Part shown: one piece after another, positions 1 through 7,409 of the stretch
Layout of the letters: every line of letters starts with the position of its first letter
How positions within the stretch are numbered: position 1 is the first letter of the stretch
Source of the DNA: UBA6115 sp964629345
Lineage (GTDB): Bacteria; Bacillota; Clostridia; Christensenellales; Aristaeellaceae
NCBI GenBank assembly: GCA_964629345.1
Contig: CAZVSG010000065.1
Location: 1-12,758 of the forward strand
Reading direction: 5' to 3'
Length of the DNA stretch: 12,758 nucleotides
The notes under the pieces: generated by a model
Told to the model about the DNA's origin: nothing
The model's input: the letters and a program-made list of their open reading frames with translations, nothing else
Database searches by the model: none
Translations under genes and position numbers: made by a program

Positions 1-66
1 ATCAGGTTCCCTTGTCAGCTTCCCCAGCATTGTCCTTGCTATGCCGAAACTCAAGGTGTTTGCGGG

Positions 67-95
67 TTTACAACAGGCGAAGCCGATGATATACT
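67..95 (+). promoter_or_regulatory. Putative sigma-A promoter upstream of the SpoIID/SH3 gene
   Basis: A TTTACA box (67-72, 5 of 6 to the -35 consensus) and a TATACT box (90-95, 5 of 6 to the -10 consensus) are separated by exactly 17 bases. They lie in a locally AT-rich patch (about 85-122) of otherwise GC-rich DNA. Transcription would begin near 102, about 45 bases before the proposed GTG start. Seen by eye only; no transcript evidence. Confidence 0.5.
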
Positions 96-146
96 TCAAA
101 ATGATTACAGAAATGTTAAAAGCTTGGCGGAAAGGATGGAGCCACC

Positions 147-3100
147 GTGGCAGACGGTCCCCGGATGAAGCGAACAAAGTGCCTGATCCTCCTGATCGCC
201 CTGCTTGCGGGATCGATCCCGCCTGCTTCGGGTGAAACGCTGCATTCATCGCCCCTGAACGCGGGCGGATCCATCAACGGGATGGTCCGCGTCGCCCTCA
301 GCTCCCTTGGCCAGCCCTCGCGGCTGGACGTCACCGTGCAGGGTGAGTATTCGGTTTCCGGCGCATACAGCCGGTCTGTCCCCTCCGGTGGCAGCATGAG
401 CATCGCCTTTTCCGCCCAGACAGGCTCATTGTCTTTGGCTTTAAGCGGCGAGACGCTCCAGATGGGCAGCGCTTTCAAGCTGCGCCGTCACAGCGGCTCC
501 GGCGAGGCGGGGCTTAAGATCGCCCAGGGGAGAGCCCCTGCCAACCTGTACCCCGCGGACCTGTATTTTTCTGTTCAGCAAAGCGGATCGGCCTATAAAC
601 TGACGGTGATCGCCTACGTCTTCATTGAAGACTACCTGTACGGCGTTCTGCCCTATGAAATGGGGAACAGCTCCCATATGGAGGCGCTGAAGGCCCAGGC
701 GGTCGCCGCGCGGACCTACACCCTCAGGAAAATGGGCAGCGGGTCGTATGACGTGGTGGACACGACCTCCGACCAGGTCTATGCCGGAACGCCTTCCGGC
801 AATGCGAACTGCAGGGCGGCGGTGGACGCGACCCGCGGCATCGTGATCAAAAACAACGGAGCCTACACTGCGACCTTCTATTCGACCTCAAACGGCGGTC
901 AGACGGAGAGCGCGGCCAACGCATGGGGTTCTTTGGGCTATTCCTATCTCGGCGTGCGGGATGATCCCTATGACCTGGCCAATCCCCAGTCGACCGCCAA
1001 GAGTTACGAAATCCCTTTCAATCCTGACGCAATGGCCCTGCAGCTGAAGACGCTCCTGCTTGCATCAGCCCGTTCCCTGACCGGGCGGCAGGACGTCGCC
1101 CTGGAACGGGTGGTCAACGTCGTGCCGCATCAGCCCATGTATCCCGAACCCAGCAGGCTGTACACAAAACTGGACTTCTTTGTGAACCTCTTGAGGGACG
1201 GCGTCATTGTCCCCGCGACCCTGAGCTTTGATGTTTTCACGGAACTTGAGCAGCCTCTTGCCCTGTCCATCAACACCGGCAGCAATGAGCTCTGGAGTGT
1301 GAGCAGGGGCGATACCGGATTTGTCATCACGGCCAGGCGGTTTGGCCACGGCATCGGGATGAGCCAGCGCGGGGCCATGCAGATGGGCGCGATGGGGTAT
1401 ACCTACGACCAGATCGTCGCTTTCTACTATCCCGGCTGCCAGCGGGTTTCCTATTCCTTCACCCGGTCCATCCTAAGCCCCTACGTCCCCGGCACAGAGA
1501 GCGGGGAAGAAACCGATGTCGTCGGCCCGGCTGAGATCGGGCAGGAGAGCGCGGGGAAGGGGCTGGCAGGAAGCGCCGCGCAGATCTATCAGCAAGCGGA
1601 CGCATCATCGCAGGTTCTCGCCGTGATGCCCAAAGGCAGCTGGGCCGACATCCTGACGCAGCAGGGGGCCTTCTTCGGCGTACGCTTCGGCGAGCTGAAG
1701 GGCTACGTCAAACAGAGCAGCATCTCATTTTCCGGGACCGTGCCTGAGGGCACGGTGGAAGCGACGGCGTTGATGGGACAGGGGACCGTCGTCAACACCA
1801 ACGCGCTCAACCTGCGCAGCGGACCGTCTTCCTCGTCTTCCATCCTCACGACCATTCCAGGGGGATCGATCCTTCCCGTCTTCTCCGTATCCGGCAATTA
1901 CGCGTGGGTGCAGTTCGGCCTTCAGGGCGGATACGTGTCCCTGGACTTTATCGACATGGCGAACGCACGGCCGCCGATCCTCTTTACCGGCGAGCCGCAG
2001 GGGGGGATCATCCGGGCCCTTGACGCGGGGACGGCCCTTTTCTCCCGTGCCAGCCTTTCCTCCTACGCGGTCAGGACGCTGACGGACGGCGAGAGCGTCA
2101 CGGTACTGACGTATGACAGCACCTGGGCTGAGGTCCAGTCGGGCGTCACCCGGGGCTATCTGCTCAGCAGGAACGTGGAGCTGACAGGGGTCCAGGCGGT
2201 GCCAAAGAGCGACATGCCGCAGGCAGGCGAGTGGTACTCCACTGCATCGCCGCCATCCGGCAGCCTGAATATGCGCAGCAGTCCCGGTCTGCAGGCGGAC
2301 GTCATCCTGGTGATCCCCAAAGGGGAAAAAGTCATCGTGACCTCACAGGGTGCTGATTGGTCCGGGGTCCGCTACCGCGGCATCCCGGGATACGTGATGA
2401 ATGCGTTCCTCTCGGACGGCGCCGGCCCCGACGCGACCCAGGAACCGGAAGAAGGGGAAGCGACGCGTGCGGAGGTGCTGACGCCCTCCGGGTCTCTGAA
2501 CCTGAGGGAAACATCATCCCAGCTGTCCAGGGTCCTGCTGACCATCCCGCGCCTTGCGGAGGTGTCGGTGATCAGCCGGGGGACGGAGTGGTGCAGGGTC
2601 GGGTATATGGGGATCAGCGGGTATGTGCTGACGAAGTTCCTAAGGTTTTTGGATGCCCGGCCTGATGCATCGCCGACGCCGGCCCCGACGCCGGGATCAA
2701 CATCCGGGCCTTCGGAACAGGAAAACGTCAGGGCCAGGGTCAATACGCCTTCCGGCAGCCTGAACTTCAGGGATCAGCCGCAGATCCCGTCCAGGATCAT
2801 GGGGACGATCCCCAAAGGCACGGAGATCCTTGTGATCAACCGGGGCCTCACCTGGTCCCAGGTTTTCTGGTCCGGCTTGACCGGGTACGTGCAGACCGGT
2901 TTTCTCAGCTTTGGTGAAGATCCCGATCCGACACCCGCTCCCACGCCGGACGGCGCGGCCGGCGGTGAGACCGCAAGGGTGAACACCGGCACCGGCTCCC
3001 TGAACCTGCGTGAGACCCCCAGCCTGACAGCCAGGCGGCTGGCCTCCATTCCGCAGAACGACTACGTGCAGGTGATCAGGCGCACGGACATCTGGACGCA

Positions 3101-3515
3101 ATGCACCTACATGGGCATGACCGGGTATGTCATGAGCACTTACCTGGCCTTCGGTGAGCAGGCTGCCAGCCCGCAGCCTTCCCCGAGCCCTTCTCCCGCT
3201 CCTGAAAACACAGATGAAGCGCCCGTGCAGGAAGATGCGACGCTGGCCCCAACGCCCTCCCCGACCCTTCCGCCGGATGAGCGCAGGGACCCCAGCCTGT
3301 CTCTGCTGCCTGTTCCGATCGCCGTGACGGTTCAGCCGGAAAATGGGACGCTGAACCTGCGGCGGGGATGCAGCGGGGACAGCGCGGTCATTCTCGAGAT
3401 GCCCGGGGGGGACAGCCTGCTCGTGCTTGAACGCGGGGATGAATGGTGCAAAGTGGTGTATGAGGGGCAGGAAGGGTACTGCATGAGCCGCTACCTTGAC
3501 CTGCCCGCCCGCTGA
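147..3515 (+). CDS. Secreted SpoIID/LytB-domain protein with eight SH3-like repeats
   Basis: A 1122-residue exported protein, probably acting on peptidoglycan outside the membrane. SpoIID itself is a lytic transglycosylase, whereas LytB-type relatives stimulate amidases. The GTG start at 147 is preferred because GGAG (138-141) lies five bases upstream; the in-frame ATG at 165 lacks a well-placed site. Residues 7-29 form a signal peptide (KRTK then a hydrophobic core, cleavage probably near ASG). The SpoIID region covers roughly residues 120-440: DYLYGVLPYEMG at 162-173, EALKAQAVAARTY at 179-191 and GHGIGMSQRGA at 400-410 are family hallmarks, and the catalytic glutamate is expected in the first two blocks. 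Residues from about 474 to the end hold eight SH3-like modules joined, towards the C-terminus, by Pro/Thr/Ser-rich linkers. Typical SpoIID proteins are about 340 residues, so this is a wall-anchored or wall-sensing variant rather than canonical sporulation SpoIID. The domain call is secure; the physiological role is not. Confidence 0.9.
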   Translation: MADGPRMKRTKCLILLIALLAGSIPPASGETLHSSPLNAGGSINGMVRVALSSLGQPSRLDVTVQGEYSVSGAYSRSVPSGGSMSIAFSAQTGSLSLALSGETLQMGSAFKLRRHSGSGEAGLKIAQGRAPANLYPADLYFSVQQSGSAYKLTVIAYVFIEDYLYGVLPYEMGNSSHMEALKAQAVAARTYTLRKMGSGSYDVVDTTSDQVYAGTPSGNANCRAAVDATRGIVIKNNGAYTATFYSTSNGGQTESAANAWGSLGYSYLGVRDDPYDLANPQSTAKSYEIPFNPDAMALQLKTLLLASARSLTGRQDVALERVVNVVPHQPMYPEPSRLYTKLDFFVNLLRDGVIVPATLSFDVFTELEQPLALSINTGSNELWSVSRGDTGFVITARRFGHGIGMSQRGAMQMGAMGYTYDQIVAFYYPGCQRVSYSFTRSILSPYVPGTESGEETDVVGPAEIGQESAGKGLAGSAAQIYQQADASSQVLAVMPKGSWADILTQQGAFFGVRFGELKGYVKQSSISFSGTVPEGTVEATALMGQGTVVNTNALNLRSGPSSSSSILTTIPGGSILPVFSVSGNYAWVQFGLQGGYVSLDFIDMANARPPILFTGEPQGGIIRALDAGTALFSRASLSSYAVRTLTDGESVTVLTYDSTWAEVQSGVTRGYLLSRNVELTGVQAVPKSDMPQAGEWYSTASPPSGSLNMRSSPGLQADVILVIPKGEKVIVTSQGADWSGVRYRGIPGYVMNAFLSDGAGPDATQEPEEGEATRAEVLTPSGSLNLRETSSQLSRVLLTIPRLAEVSVISRGTEWCRVGYMGISGYVLTKFLRFLDARPDASPTPAPTPGSTSGPSEQENVRARVNTPSGSLNFRDQPQIPSRIMGTIPKGTEILVINRGLTWSQVFWSGLTGYVQTGFLSFGEDPDPTPAPTPDGAAGGETARVNTGTGSLNLRETPSLTARRLASIPQNDYVQVIRRTDIWTQCTYMGMTGYVMSTYLAFGEQAASPQPSPSPSPAPENTDEAPVQEDATLAPTPSPTLPPDERRDPSLSLLPVPIAVTVQPENGTLNLRRGCSGDSAVILEMPGGDSLLVLERGDEWCKVVYEGQEGYCMSRYLDLPAR
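1566..3512 (+). repeat. Eight tandem SH3-like modules encoded within the SpoIID-family gene
   Basis: Modules lie at approximate residues 474-530, 546-606, 617-683, 694-756, 772-832, 861-921, 942-1002 and 1059-1120. Modules 4 to 8 share an opening of the form [S/T/N]G[S/T]LN[L/M/F]R, a central IPKG- or MPGG-like turn, a W-x-[R/Q/K]-V strand and a closing GY[V/C] motif; modules 1 and 3 are the most divergent and lack the LNLR opening. Linkers after modules 5, 6 and 7 are rich in Pro, Thr, Ser and Ala (for example SPTPAPTP and SPSPSPAP), the longest being the last. Bacterial SH3b modules usually bind cell-wall peptide or carbohydrate. Boundaries are by eye and good to a few residues. Confidence 0.8.
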
Positions 3516-3538
3516 AGCAGGAAGATGAGGAGAAACAG

Positions 3539-5761
3539 TTGATTCTGGTCATAGCGGAGAAGCCGAGCGTCGCCCGGGATATCGCCCGTGTGCTCAAATG
3601 CGCGCGGCGGGAGGGGTATTTCGAGTCGGAGACCCACCGCGTCGCCTGGGCCCTGGGACACCTGGTGACCCACAAGGATCCCGGGGAACTGGACGGGAAG
3701 TATCAAAAATGGCGGATGGAAGACCTGCCGATCCTCCCTGAAAAACTCGAGACCAAGATCATCCCGAGGACCCGGCAGCAGTTTTCCCTGCTGAAAAAAC
3801 TGATGCTGGATCCCTCGGCCGCGCGGCTTGTCTGCGCGACGGACGCCGGGCGCGAGGGGGAACTGATCTTTCGCTTCATCTATGAGATGGCCGGCTGTGA
3901 GAAGCCTGTGGACCGGCTGTGGATCTCCTCGCTCACTGACGCCGCCATCCGGGAGGGGTTTGACAGCCTCAGGCCTTCAGCCGCGTATGACGGGCTGTAC
4001 CAGAGCGCCTTATGCCGCTCGCAGGCGGACTGGCTGGTCGGCATGAACGCGAGCCGGGCATTCACGCTCAAGTACGACGCGCTGCTGTCCGTCGGACGCG
4101 TCCAGACGCCGACGCTGGCCATTCTGACTCAGCGCGCGCAGGAGATCAGGGACTTTACGCCGCTCACCTACCAAACCCTGACCGCGGACTTCGGGGACTA
4201 TTTCGGGCAGTGGTTTGATCCGAAAGCGGAGGAAAAGGCTGCCCACCGCATCCTGGACAGGGCGCAGGCTGAGGCCATCGCACGTGAGGTCGAGGGGCAG
4301 AACGCAAAAGTAACTCAGGCGCAGACACAGCCGAAGAAGGAACTGCCCCCGCAGCTGTTTGACCTGACCAGCCTGCAGCGGGAAGCCAACCGCGTCCTGG
4401 GCTTCACCGCGGCAAAGACCCTCAGGATCGCCCAATCGCTGTATGAGACGCGGAAATGCCTGACCTACCCCCGGACGGACAGCCGGTATCTGCCTGATGA
4501 TATGATCCCGCGTGTCAATAAAGCGCTGGAATCTCTGCCTGACCCGTACCAGCAGTTTGCCGCGGACATCCCGCGCAGGGACGGCAGACTGCCCTATTCA
4601 AGGCGGATCTTCGATGATGCAAAAGTTAGCGACCACCATGCCATCATCCCGACCCCGCAGAAGGCGGAGCCGGACCGATTCACCGCGGATGAGCGCGCCC
4701 TGTTCGACCTTGTCGCCCGCCGAACGATCTCAGCCTTTTATCCTGCCTATGAATATGATCTGACCACGGTCATCACGCAGTCCCGTGGACATTCCTTCAA
4801 ATCCACGGGCCGGACCGTCAGGATCGAGGGCTGGAAAGCGGTGACGGCAGCTAGTGGGAAGGGGAAGGAGACGGCGGAAGATCCCGCGCTTCCGCCGCTG
4901 AAGGCCGGTGATGAGCGGACGGTCAAATCGGTGACGATCAGGCAGGAGACCACCAAACCTCCGCCGCAGCATACCGACGCGAGCCTGCTGGCCCGCATGG
5001 AACACCCCGGCGTTCTTTTGGAAGATGAAGAGCTGCAGGAGGCCCTGAAAAAGAACGGCCTGGGGACGCCGGCGACCCGCGCTGCGATCATCGAACGGCT
5101 GGTGGAAGTGGGGTACGCCCAGCGCCGCGGCAAGACCATTTCCGCCACTGAAAAGGGGGAGAAGCTGATCCGGGTCGTGCCTGAGGACATCGCTTCCCCT
5201 GTGATGACGGGCAAGTGGGAGCAGGCCCTTGAGGAGATCGCGAAGGGCAGCCGGGATCCGGAACGCTTCATGGAAGGCATCCGCCGCCTGGCCGCCCATC
5301 TGGTCGAATATGCCAGGACCCGGACCGCACAGGTGGAGTTCCCCCGGGAATCCCGAAAAGCCGGGGGAAGAAGCAGGCCGACGCCTGCCGCGAAGGAGCT
5401 TGAGGGGCTGTCCTGCCCGCTGTGCGGGGGGAGGGTGCTGGAGAGTGAAAAGGCTTTCGGCTGCGCTGAGTGGAAAGGCGGCTGCCGCTTCACCCTGTGG
5501 AAAAACGCGCTGCTGCGGGTCAAAGGACCGATGCTCAATGAGGCGATCGTGCGCCTGCTTCTCAGGGATGGAAAGGCACGCGGCTCCAGCGGGACGGTTC
5601 TTTTGGACCGGGGAGAAATGAGCTTTGTCCACACAGGCGCGGACCAGCCCTCGCTCAGCGTCCCGGTCAGCTATGTCAGGAAAGAGAAAAAGGACGGTCA
5701 GGCCGCGAAGCCGGCCCCCCAAAAGCCGGCGTCAAGCCGCCGCAGACCCGGGCGCGCTTGA
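3539..5761 (+). CDS. topB: DNA topoisomerase III (type IA)
   Basis: A 740-residue type IA topoisomerase, which cuts one DNA strand through a 5'-phosphotyrosine to relax negative supercoils and resolve replication or recombination intermediates. The Toprim domain begins ILVIAEKPSVA (residues 2-12, Glu7) and continues with ATDAGREGE (Asp102, Glu106); having Gly where classical DxDxE has its second Asp is normal for Firmicutes TopB. The active-site tyrosine is Tyr310 in TYPRTDSRYLP, and SVGRVQTPTLA is also a family block. A single zinc-ribbon-like element (Cys626, Cys629, Cys642, Cys649) and a basic Lys/Arg/Pro tail end the protein. The TTG start at 3539 is supported by GAGGAG at 3527-3532, six bases upstream, and puts the Toprim strand right at the N-terminus as in relatives. 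It follows the SpoIID/SH3 gene by 23 bases and may share its transcript. Confidence 0.96.
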   Translation: MILVIAEKPSVARDIARVLKCARREGYFESETHRVAWALGHLVTHKDPGELDGKYQKWRMEDLPILPEKLETKIIPRTRQQFSLLKKLMLDPSAARLVCATDAGREGELIFRFIYEMAGCEKPVDRLWISSLTDAAIREGFDSLRPSAAYDGLYQSALCRSQADWLVGMNASRAFTLKYDALLSVGRVQTPTLAILTQRAQEIRDFTPLTYQTLTADFGDYFGQWFDPKAEEKAAHRILDRAQAEAIAREVEGQNAKVTQAQTQPKKELPPQLFDLTSLQREANRVLGFTAAKTLRIAQSLYETRKCLTYPRTDSRYLPDDMIPRVNKALESLPDPYQQFAADIPRRDGRLPYSRRIFDDAKVSDHHAIIPTPQKAEPDRFTADERALFDLVARRTISAFYPAYEYDLTTVITQSRGHSFKSTGRTVRIEGWKAVTAASGKGKETAEDPALPPLKAGDERTVKSVTIRQETTKPPPQHTDASLLARMEHPGVLLEDEELQEALKKNGLGTPATRAAIIERLVEVGYAQRRGKTISATEKGEKLIRVVPEDIASPVMTGKWEQALEEIAKGSRDPERFMEGIRRLAAHLVEYARTRTAQVEFPRESRKAGGRSRPTPAAKELEGLSCPLCGGRVLESEKAFGCAEWKGGCRFTLWKNALLRVKGPMLNEAIVRLLLRDGKARGSSGTVLLDRGEMSFVHTGADQPSLSVPVSYVRKEKKDGQAAKPAPQKPASSRRRPGRA

Positions 5762-5790
5762 TTGCGGAAGCCCGCGATCCATGATAAAAT
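5762..5790 (+). promoter_or_regulatory. Putative extended -10 promoter for the ybaB-recR-tdk-rmuC run
   Basis: TAAAAT (5785-5790, 5 of 6) is preceded by TGA, giving an extended -10 element, and TTGCGG (5762-5767, 3 of 6) sits 17 bases upstream, immediately after the topB stop codon. Transcription would start near 5797, about 68 bases before the ybaB start. The weak -35 is offset by the TGn motif. Read-through from topB is also possible because no terminator is visible. Confidence 0.4.
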
Positions 5791-5864
5791 CGAATCCGCA
5801 GAGCCAAAATACGGCGGTGTAATAAAGGATGCCGGCGGCTGGTTCCGGCCGGAGGGAGGGTCAT

Positions 5865-6218
5865 ATGGCAAAAGGGCGGTCATTTGGCGGAATGGGCGGG
5901 GGCATGGGCGGCGGCAATATGCAGCAGCTGATGCGCCAGGCGCAGAAGATGCAGGAGGAACTGGCCAGGACCCAGGAGGAGCTGGACGGAAAGACCTATG
6001 AGGCATCAAGCGGCGGCGGGATGGTGACCTGCAAGGTATCCGGGAAGCGCCAGCTGCTGGAGCTGTCCATCAAACCCGAAGCGGTGGATCCGGAGGACGC
6101 GGAGATGCTCCAGGACCTGATCCTGGCCGCGGTGAACGAAGCGCTCAGGATGGGGGAGGAAACGCGGGAAAAAGCGATGTCATCCCTTGCCCCCGGCGGG
6201 ATGGGCGGGCTGTTCTGA
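5865..6218 (+). CDS. ybaB: YbaB/EbfC family nucleoid-associated protein
   Basis: A 117-residue small DNA-binding protein of the YbaB/EbfC family, which forms dimers with a tweezer-like shape and associates with the nucleoid. The N-terminus is Gly/Met-rich (FGGMGGGMGGGNM), followed by the characteristic helix MQQLMRQAQKMQEEL and then the beta-rich core with GGGMVTCKVSG and LSIKPEAVDPEDAEMLQDL; a second Gly/Met-rich stretch closes the chain. The ATG at 5865 is chosen because GGAGGGAGGG (5851-5860) is ideally placed; an in-frame ATG at 5829 has only AAAGG directly abutting it and would add 12 residues unlike the family. ybaB is nearly always next to recR, as here. The recR start lies one base after its stop. 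Confidence 0.93.
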   Translation: MAKGRSFGGMGGGMGGGNMQQLMRQAQKMQEELARTQEELDGKTYEASSGGGMVTCKVSGKRQLLELSIKPEAVDPEDAEMLQDLILAAVNEALRMGEETREKAMSSLAPGGMGGLF

Positions 6219-6219
6219 G

Positions 6220-6819
6220 ATGGATGCCCAAATGGAACCCATCGAACGCATGGCTTCAGAGCTGGCCAAACTGCCCGGGATCGGGCGGAAAAGCGCCCAG
6301 CGCCTGGCCTATCACCTCGCAGCCCTTCCAAAGGATCAGGTCCGCTCGCTTTCAGAAGCCCTGCTTCAGGGCCGGGAAGCCATCAGGCTGTGCGCGCGTT
6401 GCGGCAACTATACCGCGCTGGAATTGTGCCAGGTCTGCAGTGACACGAGACGCGCGGAGGACGTGATCTGCGTGGTCAGGGACCCGAGGGACGTCGCGGC
6501 GGTGGAGCGCATGCATGATTTCCGCGGGCTCTACCACGTGCTGCACGGTGTCCTCTCGCCCATGGACGGGGTCGGGCCCAGGGACATCCGCATCCAGGAA
6601 CTGCTGGACAGGCTGGGGGACGGCAAGGTCCGCGAACTCATCCTCGCAACCAATCCCGACATCGAGGGGGAAGCGACCGCCTCCTACATCGCGCGGCTGG
6701 TCAAGCCCATGGGCATTAGGGTCACCCGCATCGCCCACGGCGTGCCGGTGGGCAGTGACCTTGAGTACGCGGACGAGGTCACGCTTTCCAAAGCCATGGA
6801 AGGCAGGAGAGAGATGTAA
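6220..6819 (+). CDS. recR: Recombination mediator RecR
   Basis: A 199-residue RecR, the partner of RecO (and RecF) that helps load RecA onto gapped or SSB-coated DNA. Length and architecture are typical of the family (about 198-200 residues). Helix-hairpin-helix LPGIGRKSAQRLAYHL spans residues 18-33; the zinc finger uses Cys58, Cys61, Cys70 and Cys73; the Toprim domain runs from about 82 to 176, with the Walker-B-like LATNPDIEGEA block; and the C-terminus ends SDLEYADEVTLSKAMEGRREM, close to Bacillus RecR. The first Toprim position reads VVRDPRD where many bacteria have Glu; Firmicutes RecR varies here. The ATG at 6220 is preferred over upstream extension because it follows the ybaB stop by one base, implying translational coupling, and gives the standard length. 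Confidence 0.96.
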   Translation: MDAQMEPIERMASELAKLPGIGRKSAQRLAYHLAALPKDQVRSLSEALLQGREAIRLCARCGNYTALELCQVCSDTRRAEDVICVVRDPRDVAAVERMHDFRGLYHVLHGVLSPMDGVGPRDIRIQELLDRLGDGKVRELILATNPDIEGEATASYIARLVKPMGIRVTRIAHGVPVGSDLEYADEVTLSKAMEGRREM

Positions 6820-7409
6820 TGCTGCACTTCTATTACGGTGTGATGGGTTCCAGCAAGACCGCGCAGCTGCTGATGCAGCGCTATAACTACCAGCAGCTTG
6901 GCCTGCGCGTTGCCCTGGTCAAGCCCGCGATCGACACGCGGGCCGGGGCGAACGTGGTTTATTCGCGCGTAGGGCTGAAGGCGAAGGCGGAGCTGGTGCT
7001 GGAACGAGGCGATTCCGCGCGGGAGCAGCTTCTCTGGCTGGCAGCGCAGAACGCCTGCTCCGGGTTTGAGTACGTGTTCATCGACGAGGCGCAGTTCCTG
7101 ACGCCGGAACAGGTCCAGGAACTGGCGGATATGGCGGAGCATCTGGACATTTTCTGCTATGGGCTGAAGAGCGACTTCCAGGGGAATTTTTTCCCCGGTT
7201 CCGCGGCCCTTCTGCGCCTGGCGGAGGAGATCCACGAGGTACCGGGCGGCCTGTGCTGGTGCGGCGCGAAAGCGACGATGAACACCCGGATCGATCCGGA
7301 GGGGAGGGTGATCAAAACGGGGGAGCAGGTGTTGATCGACAATCATCAGCAGATCCGATACATCGGCCTTTGCTACAAGCATTGGCGGCAGGGGATCAGC
7401 CATGCCTGA
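6819..7409 (+). CDS. tdk: Thymidine kinase (TK1-like, type II)
   Basis: A 196-residue cytosolic kinase that phosphorylates thymidine to dTMP in pyrimidine salvage. The P-loop is residues 7-14 (GVMGSSKT), the Walker-B/catalytic segment is YVFIDEAQFL with Glu90 as the expected catalytic base, and the later YGLKSDFQGNFFPGS block is a type II hallmark. The lasso/zinc region has GLCWCGAKATMNTR, followed by IDNHQQIRYIGLCYKHW, giving Cys-X-Cys and Cys-X2-His ligand candidates. The glycine normally preceding the P-loop lysine is serine here. The ATG overlaps the recR stop in TAATG, with GGAG at 6806-6809 nine bases upstream, so translation is probably coupled to recR. Confidence in the family is high. 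Confidence 0.93.
   Translation: MLHFYYGVMGSSKTAQLLMQRYNYQQLGLRVALVKPAIDTRAGANVVYSRVGLKAKAELVLERGDSAREQLLWLAAQNACSGFEYVFIDEAQFLTPEQVQELADMAEHLDIFCYGLKSDFQGNFFPGSAALLRLAEEIHEVPGGLCWCGAKATMNTRIDPEGRVIKTGEQVLIDNHQQIRYIGLCYKHWRQGISHA

Noticed and set aside
41..235. 64-codon open frame at the left edge
   Set aside because: It overlaps the start, signal-peptide coding and promoter of the SpoIID-family gene; all the frames I read on both strands are open for much of 1-146, so openness carries no information. A tail of an off-window gene cannot be excluded, but nothing in it is recognisable.
2226..3153. Regularly spaced DNA repeats considered as a CRISPR-like or tandem DNA array
   Set aside because: The similarity follows codons of the SH3-like modules, units are 80-120 codons apart and diverged at the DNA level; it is a protein repeat.
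3842..3865. Missing second Asp of the Toprim DxDxE motif in TopB (ATDAGREGE)
   Set aside because: The same ATDAGREGE form is normal in Bacillus-type TopB, so it is not a defect.
4730..5722. Long open frame (330 codons) on the minus strand inside topB
   Set aside because: Fully antisense to the conserved C-terminal half of TopB; no ribosome site or recognisable domain. A GC-rich shadow frame.
5710..5730. GCCGGC inverted repeat near the end of topB as a terminator
   Set aside because: It lies inside the topB coding sequence, and no T-run follows; it arises from Ala/Gly/Pro codons in the basic tail.
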